Assembly: GCA_945870475.1 (NCBI GenBank)
Contig: CAMBSR010000063.1
Location: 1 to 10,495 of the forward strand
Length of the DNA stretch: 10,495 nucleotides
Direction of reading: 5' to 3'
DNA from: Phycisphaera mikurensis NBRC 102666
GTDB taxonomy: Bacteria > Planctomycetota > Phycisphaerae > Phycisphaerales > SM1A02
Below the pieces are notes generated by a model. It ran no database searches and was not told the DNA's origin. It worked only from the letters and a program-made list of their open reading frames with translations. Position numbers and translations under genes: made by a program. Positions within the stretch are counted from its first letter, which is position 1, and each line of letters starts with the position of its first letter. Of the stretch, positions 1 to 6,656 are shown in pieces.

Positions 1-1
1 A

Positions 2-529
2 TGGTCGATTGCGGGCGCTGCCTTGATCGGCGGGATGTGCGCCGTGGGGATCCTGGCAACGCTGTGGGACATGGTGGGCCTGGTGCGCATGGCCGCGGGA
101 GCGGAATTCGACGGGTACACGGGCGGCGGAGGCTTGGTCATGAACCCGCTCCTCCTGGTTCCGGCGTGGCTTGCGGCTGGCGGCATCTGGGCCTGGGCGC
201 TTGCGCGCGCGGGGCAGTCGCGTACGCCCGACCGGCTGGATCGCTTCGTGCGCTGGCTGTTTGCGGGCACGTGCCTGGAGCTGGCGATCGCCGCGCCCAC
301 GTACGCGCTGGCGATGCGGCGCGACTCGTGCTACTGCGCGTTCGGAAGCTGGTGGGCGATCGTCGCCGGCACGACGGCGCTGCTCGTGCTGTGCGGCCCG
401 ATGGTCATCCTGATGGCCACGCGCCAGGCGCGGATGTCGTGGATGCGGTCGGTCTGCGCGGAGTGCGGCTACCCGCGGCGCGGCGGATCAACGGTGTGCC
501 CGGAATGCGGGAAAACCGTACCCGGTTAA
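2..529 (+). CDS. Membrane protein with C-terminal zinc ribbon, 5'-truncated by window edge
   Basis: The reading frame is open from base 2 to a TAA at 527-529, and the codons before the first possible start (TTG at 23) look coding (WSIAGAA). The gene therefore probably begins outside the window. Counting from the TTG, there are about four hydrophobic helices: residues 1-22, 40-62, 78-98 and 110-132. A CYC motif (103-105) lies just before the last helix. The C-terminal tail carries CAECGY (145-150) and CPECG (159-163), a two-knuckle zinc ribbon that would face the cytosol if the topology is even. Small membrane proteins ending in such ribbons are frequent in planctomycetes; this is recalled knowledge and was not searched. 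The function is unknown. The stop codon lies within the left arm of a large inverted repeat, so the end of this mRNA is structured. I am confident it is a real gene and uncertain of its role. Confidence 0.75.
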   Translation, partial: WSIAGAALIGGMCAVGILATLWDMVGLVRMAAGAEFDGYTGGGGLVMNPLLLVPAWLAAGGIWAWALARAGQSRTPDRLDRFVRWLFAGTCLELAIAAPTYALAMRRDSCYCAFGSWWAIVAGTTALLVLCGPMVILMATRQARMSWMRSVCAECGYPRRGGSTVCPECGKTVPG

Positions 530-577
530 GTTTGCACCATTTGCGGCAGCAAATGGTGCAAACTTAACCGGGTACGG
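516..577. terminator. Perfect 29-bp inverted repeat with GGCA loop between convergent genes
   Basis: Bases 516-544 and 549-577 are exact reverse complements, with a 4-base loop (GGCA, 545-548). The structure contains the TAA stop of the zinc-ribbon gene (527-529) and ends 3 bp before the stop codon of the convergent serB-serA gene. Read on the minus strand, the stem is followed by TTTTC (complement of 511-515), which fits an intrinsic terminator for serB-serA. On the plus strand the flank is ATTTAG, a weaker U tract. The inner part of the stem is unusually AT-rich for this region, and 29 bp is much longer than needed for termination. A dispersed palindromic repeat that also works as a terminator is therefore an alternative. 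Confidence 0.7.
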
Positions 578-579
578 AT

Positions 580-2487
580 TTAGTAGAGCACTCGCAGGCG
601 CGCCGTCCCCGGCACGGCCTTCAGCTCGCCCACCACGTCGGCCGCGTGGCGGCGATCGACGTCGGTGACGAGGTAGCCCATCGCCTCGTCGGTGCGCAGC
701 GCCTGGCCAAGGATGTTGATCTTGCGCCGCGCGAAGACCGCATTGACGGCGGCCAGCACGCCGGGCTGGTTGCGGTGAAGATGCAGGAAGCGGTGCGCGC
801 GCGGTACCGGGGGCGCAGAGATCTGCGGCAGGTTGACGCAGCCGGAGGTGCCGCCGGTGTTGACGAACTCCACCAGGCGCGCGGCCACGAACTCGCCGAT
901 CGCCTGCTGCGCCTCGGAGGTGCTGCCGCCGACGTGCGGGGTGAGGATGACGTTCGGCAGGCCGCGCAGCGGGCAGTCGAAGGGATCGCGGTTGGAGAGC
1001 GGCTCTTCCGGGAAGACATCCACCGCGGCGCCACCGAGGTGGCCGGCGCGGATCGATCCGGCCACGGCATCGAGGTCCACCACGTGCCCGCGGGAAAGGT
1101 TGACGAGGAGTGCGCCCGGCCGCAGCTTGCGCAGTTCGCGCGCACCGATCAGGTGGCGGTTGGAGGCGCGGCCATCCACGTGCATGGAGACAACGTCGGA
1201 CTTCCCCAGGAGCTCCGCGAGCGAACGGCACTTGCGCGCATTGCCGAGGGCAAGCCGTTCCTCCAGGTCGTGGTAGATGACGTGCATCCCCATGGCCTCG
1301 GCCAGGATCGAGAGCTGCGAGCCGATGTGGCCGTAGCCCACGATGCCGAGCGTCTTGCCGCGCACTTCCGTGCAGCCGGTGGCCGACTTGCGCCAGCCGC
1401 CGTCATGGAGGAGCCGCGTGACGTCCGGCACGCGCCGCATGAGCATGACGATCTCGCCGATGGCGAGTTCGACGACGCTGCGGGTGTTGCTGTACGGCGC
1501 ATTGAAGACGGTCACGCCCTGCGATGCGGCGGCGGGGAGGTCCACCTGCTCTGTGCCGATGCAGAAGCAGCCGACGGCCAGCAGCCGGTCTGCGGATTCG
1601 AGCGCCTTGGCCGTCACGCGCGTCTTGGAGCGGATGCCCAGGATGCTGACGCCCTTGAGGGCACGCGCGAGCTCCGCCTCCGCGAGCGCGTCGCTCAGCG
1701 TCTCGACGCGGTAGCCCTCGTCGCGCAGCGCCTGCGCGGCGTCGGCGTGGATGTTCTCGCAGAGGAGCGCGACCATGCGGCTCTTTGGGAAGCTCGGCGA
1801 GCCGGGCAGGCGATAGAGCCAGAGCACCTCGTCCACGGTGCGCGCCACGCGGTCGGCGCGCGCCACCACGGATTCACGCTCGATGTTCTCGCAGTACGCC
1901 ACGAACTCGTGCGCGGCGCCGGCGTCGCGGATCTCCGCGTCGGTGACGCCGTCGCCGATGGCGACCACGCGGCCGGGGAGCTTCAGCGCGCGCACGACCT
2001 TGGCCTTGCCGCCGGGCTGCGCAAGCGGGCTGGATGCGTCGAAGCCCGCCACCACCCCGCCCTTCCACTTGAGGTCATTGCAATGGATGCGCTCCGGCGG
2101 GATGCCGAGCTCCGCGCACACGGGCTCCACGTACTCGCGGAAGCCGCTCGAGACCACGTGGATGCGGTCGGCGTTGCGGCGCACCGCCGCGATGTGCTTG
2201 CGGAACGACGGGCTGAGCCTGCGCTTGAGGAGCTTGACCACCGCGTCGACGTGCGCGCGGCGGATGGTGAGCATGGCGAGCCGGCGCCTGAGGCTGACGT
2301 CGATGCCGATCGCGCCGCTCATGCCGTCGCGGGTGATGGCCTCGATGGCCTCCACCGTGCGCTCGCGCTCCGGATCATCGGCGAGCGCGATGCGCGCGAG
2401 CTCGTCGAGGCCCTCGAGGGCGACGACGGTGCTGTCGAAGTCGAAGATCAGCTGGACGGGCTGCGTGTCGGCGGCGATACGGGGCAT
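580..2487 (-). CDS. serA: Fused phosphoserine phosphatase / D-3-phosphoglycerate dehydrogenase (SerB-SerA)
   Basis: This 635-residue protein joins the first and third enzymes of the phosphorylated serine pathway. Residues 11-225 are a HAD phosphoserine phosphatase with nucleophile motif DFDST (16-20), SSG (113-115), a GKAK lysine region (160-163) and GDGVTD (178-183). From about residue 232 follows a D-3-phosphoglycerate dehydrogenase. It has the NAD-binding GYGHIG (384-389), catalytic Arg466 in NLSRG, Glu495 in FPEEP and His518 in TPHVGGST. A C-terminal ACT domain (about 565-635) is the usual site of serine feedback regulation. The ATG at 2487 is chosen because AGGAA lies 5 bases upstream. 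An open GTG start at 2592 would add 35 low-complexity residues before the HAD fold. The protein is cytosolic and looks intact, with all key residues present. The phosphoserine aminotransferase is not in the window. A hairpin terminator follows. Confidence 0.9.
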   Translation of the reverse strand: MPRIAADTQPVQLIFDFDSTVVALEGLDELARIALADDPERERTVEAIEAITRDGMSGAIGIDVSLRRRLAMLTIRRAHVDAVVKLLKRRLSPSFRKHIAAVRRNADRIHVVSSGFREYVEPVCAELGIPPERIHCNDLKWKGGVVAGFDASSPLAQPGGKAKVVRALKLPGRVVAIGDGVTDAEIRDAGAAHEFVAYCENIERESVVARADRVARTVDEVLWLYRLPGSPSFPKSRMVALLCENIHADAAQALRDEGYRVETLSDALAEAELARALKGVSILGIRSKTRVTAKALESADRLLAVGCFCIGTEQVDLPAAASQGVTVFNAPYSNTRSVVELAIGEIVMLMRRVPDVTRLLHDGGWRKSATGCTEVRGKTLGIVGYGHIGSQLSILAEAMGMHVIYHDLEERLALGNARKCRSLAELLGKSDVVSMHVDGRASNRHLIGARELRKLRPGALLVNLSRGHVVDLDAVAGSIRAGHLGGAAVDVFPEEPLSNRDPFDCPLRGLPNVILTPHVGGSTSEAQQAIGEFVAARLVEFVNTGGTSGCVNLPQISAPPVPRAHRFLHLHRNQPGVLAAVNAVFARRKINILGQALRTDEAMGYLVTDVDRRHAADVVGELKAVPGTARLRVLY

Positions 2488-2574
2488 CGAGGTTCCTGCG
2501 TCGGTGCACTCGGACGACGCGTTGCGGTGCGACGCCGGGAAGCGGGACGACGGGAGGTGTACCGCAGCGGCGAT

Positions 2575-2596
2575 GCGCGTGGTTGCTTCCACGCGC
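2575..2596. other. 8-bp GC-rich hairpin upstream of serB-serA
   Basis: Bases 2575-2582 (GCGCGTGG) pair exactly with 2589-2596 around a TTGCTT loop. It lies in the 179-bp gap between the stop of the secreted CxxC protein and the serB-serA start. In the leftward transcript no run of U follows, so it is not a convincing intrinsic terminator. It may be a leader structure or chance in high-GC DNA. I saw nothing else convincing in this gap except the AGGAA ribosome site before 2487. Confidence 0.25.
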
Positions 2597-2666
2597 GCTT
2601 GGCGGCGTTCACGCCCCGCTTCAGGGAATCGGCCGCGGGTTCACGCGGTCAAGCCCGGGCCGTGCC

Positions 2667-3611
2667 TTACTTGCCGGATCCGGAGGCAGGCGCGGCATCG
2701 GGCTTGCCGTCGCCGTCGGCATCGGCCGCGCCCTTGTACGGCGCGTCCTTCCACGGCACCATGAAGCCAAGGTCGAGCACCGCGGACTTGCCCCAGCGCC
2801 AAGCGGCATTCTCGAGCGCTCCGGCGCACACACCCCCGGCGAAGACCCGTCCCTTGGGGGGCGCCGCATTGATCATCGGCGCACGCAGGAGCACCACCGC
2901 GCGTCCCTCGACCTGGACGGGGAAGAGCCGCATGCCGCCGGCCGCCAGGATCGGACTTCCGACGATGCCCGTGACCGCGAGCGCACTGCCCTTGCGTGGA
3001 ATCCGTTCAGCGGCGACGGAGGTGCCATCCTCCTCAGTCACCTCGGCGACGAGATCCCCCGTGGCACCCAGCCGCTCGAGCGCCTGCCGTGCCTTGTCGA
3101 GCTGCTTGGGCGTGGTGGGCGCATCCTCGGGGAGTGCGCCCAGGAGCGCCACGAAGCTGTCGAGTACCGGGGACACGCGGCCGGGATTCGGGCAGATGCC
3201 GATGCCGCGGCACTCCGGGCAGTCGTCCTTGGTCTCGGTGATCTTCGGGTTCTTCATGTGCCCCTGCGACTCGCGGTGTCGCGTGACCTTCACGCCGGAC
3301 CCGGAGCACTTGGGACACTGCGCCATGCGACCGAGCGCCGTCGCACGGCCCGCAAAGACATCGGCGCGCACGGGCGGCACCGTGACCGCCTCGGGCACCA
3401 CGGCTCCCTCGGGGAGCGCGGTCGGCAGGTCGGGCTGATCATCGTCCTCGTCGCCGTCCTTGGCCTTGCCGGCCGCGGAGCCCTTGTCTCCGGAGGTCTT
3501 GTCTCCGGAGGACTTGTCCGAGGGCGGCGCGGGGCTCCATGCCATCGCCATCGGCGCCCCCGCGAAAAGGACGCCGCATGCGAGCAGCAGGATGACTGGC
3601 ACGGGCCGCAT
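2667..3611 (-). CDS. Secreted protein with DnaJ-like CxxCxGxG zinc-binding motifs, function unknown
   Basis: The 314-residue product begins with a typical signal peptide: MRPVPV, a hydrophobic core, and an AMA-W cleavage site near residue 24. A charged linker follows (about 28-62, rich in S, G, D, K, E). It contains CPKCSGSG (99-106) and CPECRGIGIC (131-140), the cysteine-glycine repeat type seen in the DnaJ zinc finger. There are only two repeats instead of four, enough for one zinc site. The remaining domain (about 145-290) is not recognised. The tail ADADGDGKPDA (296-306) resembles an acidic calcium-binding loop. It is not DnaJ, because there is no J domain or client-binding domain. The start codon at 3611 has no clear Shine-Dalgarno sequence. 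The gene lies 63 bp after the kinase on the same strand, so read-through from the H-NOX operon is possible, but nothing links it functionally. Confidence 0.75.
   Translation of the reverse strand: MRPVPVILLLACGVLFAGAPMAMAWSPAPPSDKSSGDKTSGDKGSAAGKAKDGDEDDDQPDLPTALPEGAVVPEAVTVPPVRADVFAGRATALGRMAQCPKCSGSGVKVTRHRESQGHMKNPKITETKDDCPECRGIGICPNPGRVSPVLDSFVALLGALPEDAPTTPKQLDKARQALERLGATGDLVAEVTEEDGTSVAAERIPRKGSALAVTGIVGSPILAAGGMRLFPVQVEGRAVVLLRAPMINAAPPKGRVFAGGVCAGALENAAWRWGKSAVLDLGFMVPWKDAPYKGAADADGDGKPDAAPASGSGK
3483..3527 (-). repeat. Three tandem 15-bp units in the linker of the CxxC protein
   Basis: CTTGTCTCCGGAGG (plus strand) occurs at 3483-3496 and again at 3498-3511, and a degenerate third copy begins at 3513. 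The 15-bp period keeps the frame and encodes a five-residue repeat (SSGDK, TSGDK, GSAAG-like) just after the signal peptide. It could vary in copy number by slippage without a frameshift. It probably forms a disordered spacer between the membrane or export site and the folded part. Confidence 0.6.
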
Positions 3612-3674
3612 GGCAGGCAGGATAGACCCAACGACGGATTTTCCCGACGCGGACGGCGGAACTTCGTGCGCGAT

Positions 3675-5297
3675 TCAGAGGCTGCCCGCGTCCCCGACGC
3701 AGATTGCCAGCAGGTCCGCCCGCGAGATGGGCTTCAGGTAGAAGCCCTCGCAGCCTGCCTTCAGGGCGCGCTCGCGGTCCTGGCTGAGCGCCGCCGCAGT
3801 GAGTGCCACGATGCGTCCGCCGAAGCCACGCGAGCGGATGCGGGAGGTGGCCTCGATGCCATCGATCCCCGGCATCTGCACGTCCATGATCACCAGGTCC
3901 GGGCAATAGGTGCCGTCGAAGCGGCCCACCGCGGACAGGCCGTCGGAGGCCACGTCCACGCGCGCGCCGGCAAGCGACATGAGCGCGGAGAGGATCCGCT
4001 GCGAATCAATGCTGTCCTCGACGAGCAGGATGTGCTTGCCGTCGAGCACGCCCCGCGGCGCGCGCGATGCAGGCATCTCGACCTCGGACGGATGTGCCGG
4101 CGCTGCACCTGAGACGTCCGACTCGAACATGAACGTGAACACGCTCCCGCGGCGCGGCTCGCTCGCCACCTCGATGCGGCCGCCGAGGAGCGTGGCCAGT
4201 CGCTTGCTGATGGCAAGACCGAGCCCGGTGCCGCCGTGCCGGCGCGTGTAGCTGTTGTCCGACTGGCAGAACGGCTCGAAGAGCGTGGGCAGGATCTCGG
4301 GCGGGATGCCGCAGCCGGTGTCGTGCACCGAAACCACGGTCTCCATGCGGCTGCCGCGCGGGACCGCCGAGACCACCACGCGCACGCCGCCCTGCTCCGT
4401 GAACTTCACGGCATTACCGACGATGTTCAGGAGCACCTGGCGGATGCGCACCGGGTCGCTGCGGATGGGGATACGCGGCGCATCGCCCTCGATCACGTGC
4501 GTGAGCGTGACGCCCTGCGAGATGGCCCGCACGTTCAGCAGGCGCACCACGTCGCGCACCACGTCCGGCACCACCACGTCGCTCATGTCGATGTCGAAGC
4601 GGCCGGCCTCGACCTTGGAGAGGTCCAGGATGTCGTTGATGATGGCCAGCAGGTGGTCGCCGTTGCGGCGGATGGTCTCCACGTAGTCCGTGCGCTCCGT
4701 GGGGTCGATGGACGGGTCGCGAAGCAGTTCCGCGTACCCCAGGATCGCCGTCATCGGCGTGCGGATCTCGTGGGAGATGTTGGCCAGGAAGTTGGTCTTG
4801 GTGCGGTTGGCTTCCTCGGCCACCCGGCGGAGCTCGCGCTCGGCGCGCTCCTTCTCCTGCAGCGTGTTGACCAGCCGCTCCAGGTCGTTGAGCTGCATGT
4901 TGGTGGCCTCGATCACCATCGCGTAGTCCGCGCTGCCGTCATGCGGCGCGAAGTCCGGGATGCCCACGGGCCACGACCACACGGAGGTCTGGTCCACGAT
5001 GCGCGGGGCGCACGCGAAGACCATCTCGCCGGACGGGAGCTGCATGAACTGGCCGCGCAGCTGGAGCTTGGTGCCGCGGATGCCGACGAGCACCAATTCG
5101 TCGCAGCGCGCGCGCACCTCGTCCATGGTGGAGAGCCTGGGCCGCTGGACCTCGAACCGCTCCAGAAACGGCGTGCCCACGGCGTCCGGCATGACCTTCG
5201 CCATGGACTTGCCGATGTGGACGATGCCGCCATCCACGCCCACCAGGACGTGGAACGGGAACAGCGTCTGGATGATGGACAGCGATTCGTCGTTCAT
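3675..5297 (-). CDS. HNOBA-domain hybrid histidine kinase with receiver domain (H-NOX partner kinase)
   Basis: This 540-residue soluble protein has no membrane segment. Residues 8-130 match the H-NOX-associated (HNOBA, PAS-like) domain by its hallmarks: FPFHVLV near 13-19, IGKSMAKVMP (28-37), FEVQRPRL (48-55), LQLRGQFMQL (78-87) and DFAPHDGSADY (115-125). A coiled coil (about 130-165) leads to HisKA with His176 in NISHEIRTPM. The HATPase has an N box (NIVGNAVKFT, 291-300), DTGCG (326-330) and GGTGLGLAI (355-363). A C-terminal receiver (about 420-535) has acidic Glu427/Asp428, phosphoacceptor Asp472 (MDVQMP), Thr500 and Lys522. All catalytic residues are present. The start lies 4 bp after the stop of the second H-NOX gene, so translation is probably coupled. 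Known H-NOX proteins inhibit or activate such kinases on NO binding; which direction applies here cannot be read. No Hpt protein or separate output regulator is encoded nearby. Confidence 0.93.
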   Translation of the reverse strand: MNDESLSIIQTLFPFHVLVGVDGGIVHIGKSMAKVMPDAVGTPFLERFEVQRPRLSTMDEVRARCDELVLVGIRGTKLQLRGQFMQLPSGEMVFACAPRIVDQTSVWSWPVGIPDFAPHDGSADYAMVIEATNMQLNDLERLVNTLQEKERAERELRRVAEEANRTKTNFLANISHEIRTPMTAILGYAELLRDPSIDPTERTDYVETIRRNGDHLLAIINDILDLSKVEAGRFDIDMSDVVVPDVVRDVVRLLNVRAISQGVTLTHVIEGDAPRIPIRSDPVRIRQVLLNIVGNAVKFTEQGGVRVVVSAVPRGSRMETVVSVHDTGCGIPPEILPTLFEPFCQSDNSYTRRHGGTGLGLAISKRLATLLGGRIEVASEPRRGSVFTFMFESDVSGAAPAHPSEVEMPASRAPRGVLDGKHILLVEDSIDSQRILSALMSLAGARVDVASDGLSAVGRFDGTYCPDLVIMDVQMPGIDGIEATSRIRSRGFGGRIVALTAAALSQDRERALKAGCEGFYLKPISRADLLAICVGDAGSL

Positions 5298-5301
5298 CCC
5301 G

Positions 5302-5859
5302 TCAGCTGCCGACCTCGGGGAACTTCACCAGGAACACGTCATGGGGAGCTCCCGCAGCGCGATCCTCGAGCTGCGAGACCTCGACCACCTCGCCGTACAT
5401 GGCGCCGATGCCCTCGAGCGCGCCGTGCACGAAGGGCCCAAGGCCCGGGCGCGACGAGAAGTAGTGGACCTGCAGGCTGCCATCCGCATTGGGCTCCGCG
5501 CGGAACTGCGGCATGTCGACGCCGGGGAACGCGAGCGCGATGCGGGCATGGAGCGCGTTGAGCGCGGGCAGCAGCTCGCGGACGCTCTTGCCCATCGAGT
5601 GCATGACCTTGCCCCACGGCTGTCGCTCGGCGTAGACGATCCAGAATTGGCCGAAGGCGCGCAGCGCGTCGGGGACGGAGACGCCCAGCGCCTTGGCGGT
5701 GGCGCCGGCAAGCTTGTACGTGACCTCATCGGGGTATTGCTTCATGACCACGAAGATGCGGTCATCGACGCCCGCGTCTGCACGGATCACGTCCCATGCC
5801 GTGGCGCCGTGGCGCTCGGTGACCATCTCCTGCAGTGCGTGGTTGACCATTCCGAGCAT
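5302..5859 (-). CDS. H-NOX heme-based gas sensor protein, second copy
   Basis: This 185-residue stand-alone H-NOX domain has the normal size for the family. Proximal heme ligand His104 lies in NALHARIALAFP. The propionate-binding YxSxR motif is Y133-F-S-S-R137. Other family marks are YAERQPWGK (76-84) and GPFVHGALEG (141-150). About half of the first 120 residues are identical to the neighbouring H-NOX, so the two are paralogs from a duplication or parallel recruitment. Residues around the YxSxR motif and the distal side differ (for example His145 where the other copy has Met). The frame continues 34 codons upstream, but that stretch overlaps the other H-NOX and lacks domain character, so ATG 5859 is chosen. 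The start lies 4 bp after the upstream stop, and a weak AAGGCGG in the upstream gene may serve as ribosome site. It is predicted to bind NO through heme and signal to the HNOBA kinase encoded directly downstream. Confidence 0.92.
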   Translation of the reverse strand: MLGMVNHALQEMVTERHGATAWDVIRADAGVDDRIFVVMKQYPDEVTYKLAGATAKALGVSVPDALRAFGQFWIVYAERQPWGKVMHSMGKSVRELLPALNALHARIALAFPGVDMPQFRAEPNADGSLQVHYFSSRPGLGPFVHGALEGIGAMYGEVVEVSQLEDRAAGAPHDVFLVKFPEVGS

Positions 5860-5863
5860 GTGT

Positions 5864-6424
5864 TCAGACCGCCTTCGCGGCAGGAACCGCGCGTACGAGG
5901 AAGGCATCGCAGGGGGCGCCGTCGTCCTTGGAGGCCACCTGGGTAGCCGTGACGGATTCATCGAAGAGGATGCCGATCCCCTCGATGAGGCCCATGACGA
6001 ACGGCGCCAGGCCGGGACGGTCGGAGCGGTATTCCACCACCACGGAATCGCCGTTGCGCTTCACGGCGAAGGCGGGCGGCCGCAGGTCGGGGAAGCTGAG
6101 CGCGATGCGAGCGTGCATGGCGTCGAGCGCTGCCAGCAGCGAATAGGTGTCGGTGCCGGAGGCCATCATGAGCTTGCCCCACGGTCCGTCCTTGGCGTAC
6201 TGGATCCAGTAGCCGCCGAACGCACGGAGGACATCCGGCAGCGGCATGCCCGCGTGCGACGAGACGGCGCCCGCAAGCGCGTAGGTCATGGAATCGGGAT
6301 ACTGCTTCATGGTGACGAAGGCAGGCTCGTCGACGCCGGCGATCTCCTTGACCTTCTCCCAGTCGGCGCGACCGAACTTCTCGGTGACCATTGCCTCGAT
6401 CGCTTGGTTGACCATTCCGTACAT
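5864..6424 (-). CDS. H-NOX heme-based gas sensor protein, first copy
   Basis: This 186-residue stand-alone H-NOX protein is the first gene of the operon. His104 in DAMHARIALSFP is the proximal heme ligand. Y132-R-S-D-R136 is the YxSxR heme-propionate motif, followed by APFVMGLIEG (140-149). The proline after the heme helix (LRPPAF, 114-119) is conserved. The position expected for the distal tyrosine that stabilises O2 in Thermoanaerobacter-type H-NOX appears to be Phe142, and pocket positions 5 and 9 are Val and Ile. This suggests an NO/CO binder that excludes O2, by alignment from memory. ATG 6424 is preferred over longer starts because a strong AGGAG lies exactly 6 bases upstream (6431-6435) and the MYGMVN start matches the second copy's MLGMVN. 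It is probably the sensor input for the HNOBA kinase two genes downstream. Confidence 0.94.
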   Translation of the reverse strand: MYGMVNQAIEAMVTEKFGRADWEKVKEIAGVDEPAFVTMKQYPDSMTYALAGAVSSHAGMPLPDVLRAFGGYWIQYAKDGPWGKLMMASGTDTYSLLAALDAMHARIALSFPDLRPPAFAVKRNGDSVVVEYRSDRPGLAPFVMGLIEGIGILFDESVTATQVASKDDGAPCDAFLVRAVPAAKAV

Positions 6425-6488
6425 GGGGGGCTCCTGACAATGGGACACGCGACGTGGTCTGCGACCCCGGGCGCGGACCACCTTGCAC

Positions 6489-6494
6489 AGTATC
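6489..6494 (-). promoter_or_regulatory. Possible -10 element of the H-NOX operon promoter
   Basis: On the minus strand this reads GATACT, four of six matches to TATAAT, in otherwise GC-rich DNA. It would place the transcript start near 6482, about 58 bases before the H-NOX start codon. There is no good -35 hexamer at the usual distance, so it would need an activator or another sigma factor. This is a weak prediction. Confidence 0.25.
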
Positions 6495-6534
6495 GGCTCT
6501 CTTGGCCCGATGCGGGGGGCGGGCGCTGCGGAAT

Positions 6535-6561
6535 GTGGCGCGATTGCGCCACGTTTGCGCC
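6535..6561. promoter_or_regulatory. Palindrome plus direct repeats upstream of the H-NOX operon, possible operator
   Basis: GTGGCGCgattGCGCCAC (6535-6552) is a perfect 7-bp inverted repeat with a 4-base centre. Its right half overlaps a direct repeat TTGCGCC at 6544-6550 and 6555-6561, with start points 11 bp apart, about one helical turn. It lies some 41-67 bp upstream of the candidate -10, a usual place for an activator. The 232-bp gap between the antiporter stop and the H-NOX start holds nothing else I can assign. The element could equally be chance in GC-rich DNA. Confidence 0.3.
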
Positions 6562-6656
6562 GAGTACGGCGATTCCCGGCCACCTGCAGGCATCGCCGCC
6601 GTGACGCACGCAGACCGGCCGCGGCCGCCGAGTACGCCCCGGGGGCACCGCCGCGT

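Noticed and set aside
2488..2592. N-terminal extension of the SerB-SerA protein from GTG 2592
   Set aside because: It adds 35 residues without domain character, and the internal ATG 2487 has a good AGGAA ribosome site and leads directly into the HAD fold.
646..3438. 930-codon open frame on the plus strand, antisense to serB-serA and the CxxC protein
   Set aside because: It is a GC-rich shadow: it spans two recognisable minus-strand genes and the gap between them, and its product is low-complexity (A, R, D, H, V) without any domain.
2667..3611. DnaJ chaperone as identity of the CxxCxGxG protein
   Set aside because: There is no J domain, G/F region or C-terminal client domains, only two of four zinc repeats, and a signal peptide is present.
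4236..5561. 441-codon plus-strand frame opposite the kinase and second H-NOX
   Set aside because: Antisense shadow of genes with complete catalytic motifs; the translation has no recognisable domain.
5860..5961. N-terminal extension of the second H-NOX protein
   Set aside because: It would overlap the coding end of the first H-NOX, and the MLGMVN start at 5859 aligns with MYGMVN of the paralog.
6601..6656. Terminator after the antiporter gene
   Set aside because: GC-rich self-complementary stretches (GGCCGCGGCC, CCCCGGGG) exist but no stable stem with a U tract follows, so no intrinsic terminator can be supported.
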